64,000 bases of DNA from Penium margaritaceum (taxonomy: Eukaryota; Streptophyta; Zygnematophyceae; Desmidiales; Peniaceae): NCBI GenBank assembly GCA_023375785.1, contig SZWC01000550.1:64571-128570 (forward strand), read 5' to 3'. Position 1 is the first letter of the stretch. Every line of letters starts with the position of its first letter. Both the position numbers and the translations under genes were made by a program. This document shows, piece after piece, positions 63,619 through 64,000 of the stretch. Under the pieces are notes generated by a model. It saw only the letters and a list, made by a program, of their open reading frames with translations. It was not told the DNA's origin and made no database searches.

Positions 63619-64000
63619 TTCCTTCTTACGGCTGGTCAATCGGAGCAATGGTTGAGAGGTTATTCAAGCTCAAAGTTGCACTATTTGACATTCCGTCTGC
63701 ATTAAATTTTTATGATTAAACTAACTTAGTTATCATTCATACTTTTGAAAGCTACCCTCTAATCTTACACCCCCTTGTTTTATGCCCTTACCCATAGGAA
63801 CCCTTATAATGTCACTTGGATATCATATGAACACCATGTGATTTGGCTTAGTGCTTATAGAGTTAGATTCTGGAGCGGTAGGTCCTGGGTTTGAATCCTC
63901 GTACGCAAAATATAGAATAGGCTCGCGACCTGGGGGGGGGGCGGGCTGCCGTGTTGTGATACCTCAACTCTACCTTCGAGCCTAAGCCAGGGGGGGGGGG
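63619..64000 (+). mobile_element. SINE-like insert, copy 4 (cut by window end)
   Basis: The first 382 bp of the insert match copies 1-3. Both promoter boxes are intact, as is the first hairpin arm (TAGGCTCG) and its partner (CGAGCCTA). The window ends in the second G run. The A box lies exactly 1262 bp after the monomer at 62582. Confidence 0.65.
63844..63898 (+). promoter_or_regulatory. RNA polymerase III A and B boxes (SINE copy 4)
   Basis: TGGCTTAGTGCT and GGTTTGAATCC are present with 44-base spacing, identical to copy 1. Confidence 0.68.

Larger units (their letters stand above)
60557..64000. repeat. 191-bp satellite, continuation to the right of the hAT element
   Basis: The satellite resumes mid-monomer at TGTGTGGTAAAC, in phase with the sequence left of the transposon. 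First-type monomers lie at 61435 and 62582, 1147 bp apart. The last hexamer carries the GGTGCGGCTACC variant that always precedes the SINE-like insert, which begins at about 63619. Confidence 0.93.

Noticed and set aside
21025-63719. Recurrent 60-95-residue open frames in the 191-bp satellite, on both strands
   Set aside because: They recur with the monomer, shift frame from one monomer to the next because 191 is not a multiple of three, and overlap one another. They are chance gaps between stops.
3400-64000. Common origin of the 21-bp and 191-bp satellites
   Set aside because: Both contain GTCAC and TGGTCA- or TGGCAC-like words, but no longer alignment could be made by eye, so the similarity is not above chance.

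Overview
The window is eukaryotic repeat DNA with almost no host genes. Plants or their algal relatives are the best guess. The evidence is an LTR retroelement whose primer-binding site matches the 3' end of plant initiator tRNA-Met, and a hAT transposase of the BED / DUF659 / hATC type common in land plants and streptophytes. The species cannot be fixed from the sequence; a charophyte or early-diverging land plant is a guess. No ordinary host gene, rRNA, functional tRNA gene or CRISPR array was found.

Layout. (1) 1-3399: a minus-strand LTR retroelement, cut by the window start, with 626-bp LTRs and only a 2.4-kb interior that shows no recognisable gag or pol, so it looks non-autonomous. (2) 3400-19360: about 16 kb of a 21-bp minisatellite, roughly 760 units, with one 204-N gap and many nested higher-order duplications. 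Because 21 is a multiple of three, three of six frames stay open as heptad 'proteins'; I treat these as artefacts of the period. (3) 19361-56564 and 60557-64000: a second, unrelated satellite with a monomer of about 191 bp arranged in six-monomer higher-order repeats of about 1147 bp. These are grouped into larger blocks delimited by four copies of a ~508-bp insert carrying a tRNA-like RNA polymerase III promoter (a SINE-like element). (4) 56565-60556: a nearly complete 3992-bp hAT DNA transposon inserted in the second satellite, with an 8-bp target duplication (one mismatch), imperfect terminal inverted repeats and a minus-strand transposase gene.

The only convincing protein-coding sequence is that transposase. 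It reads in one frame from 59924 to 57021 but is split by one TGA at 59552-59550, between the BED zinc finger and the catalytic core. The position usually held by the third catalytic acid appears to be lysine, so the copy is probably dead.

The most unusual aspect is the architecture: a three-tier satellite (191 bp, 1147 bp, SINE-delimited super-blocks) abutting a 21-bp satellite, as might occur in a centromeric or heterochromatic domain. Several assembly gaps carry duplicated flanks and are probably overlapping contig ends, so copy numbers near them should not be trusted.
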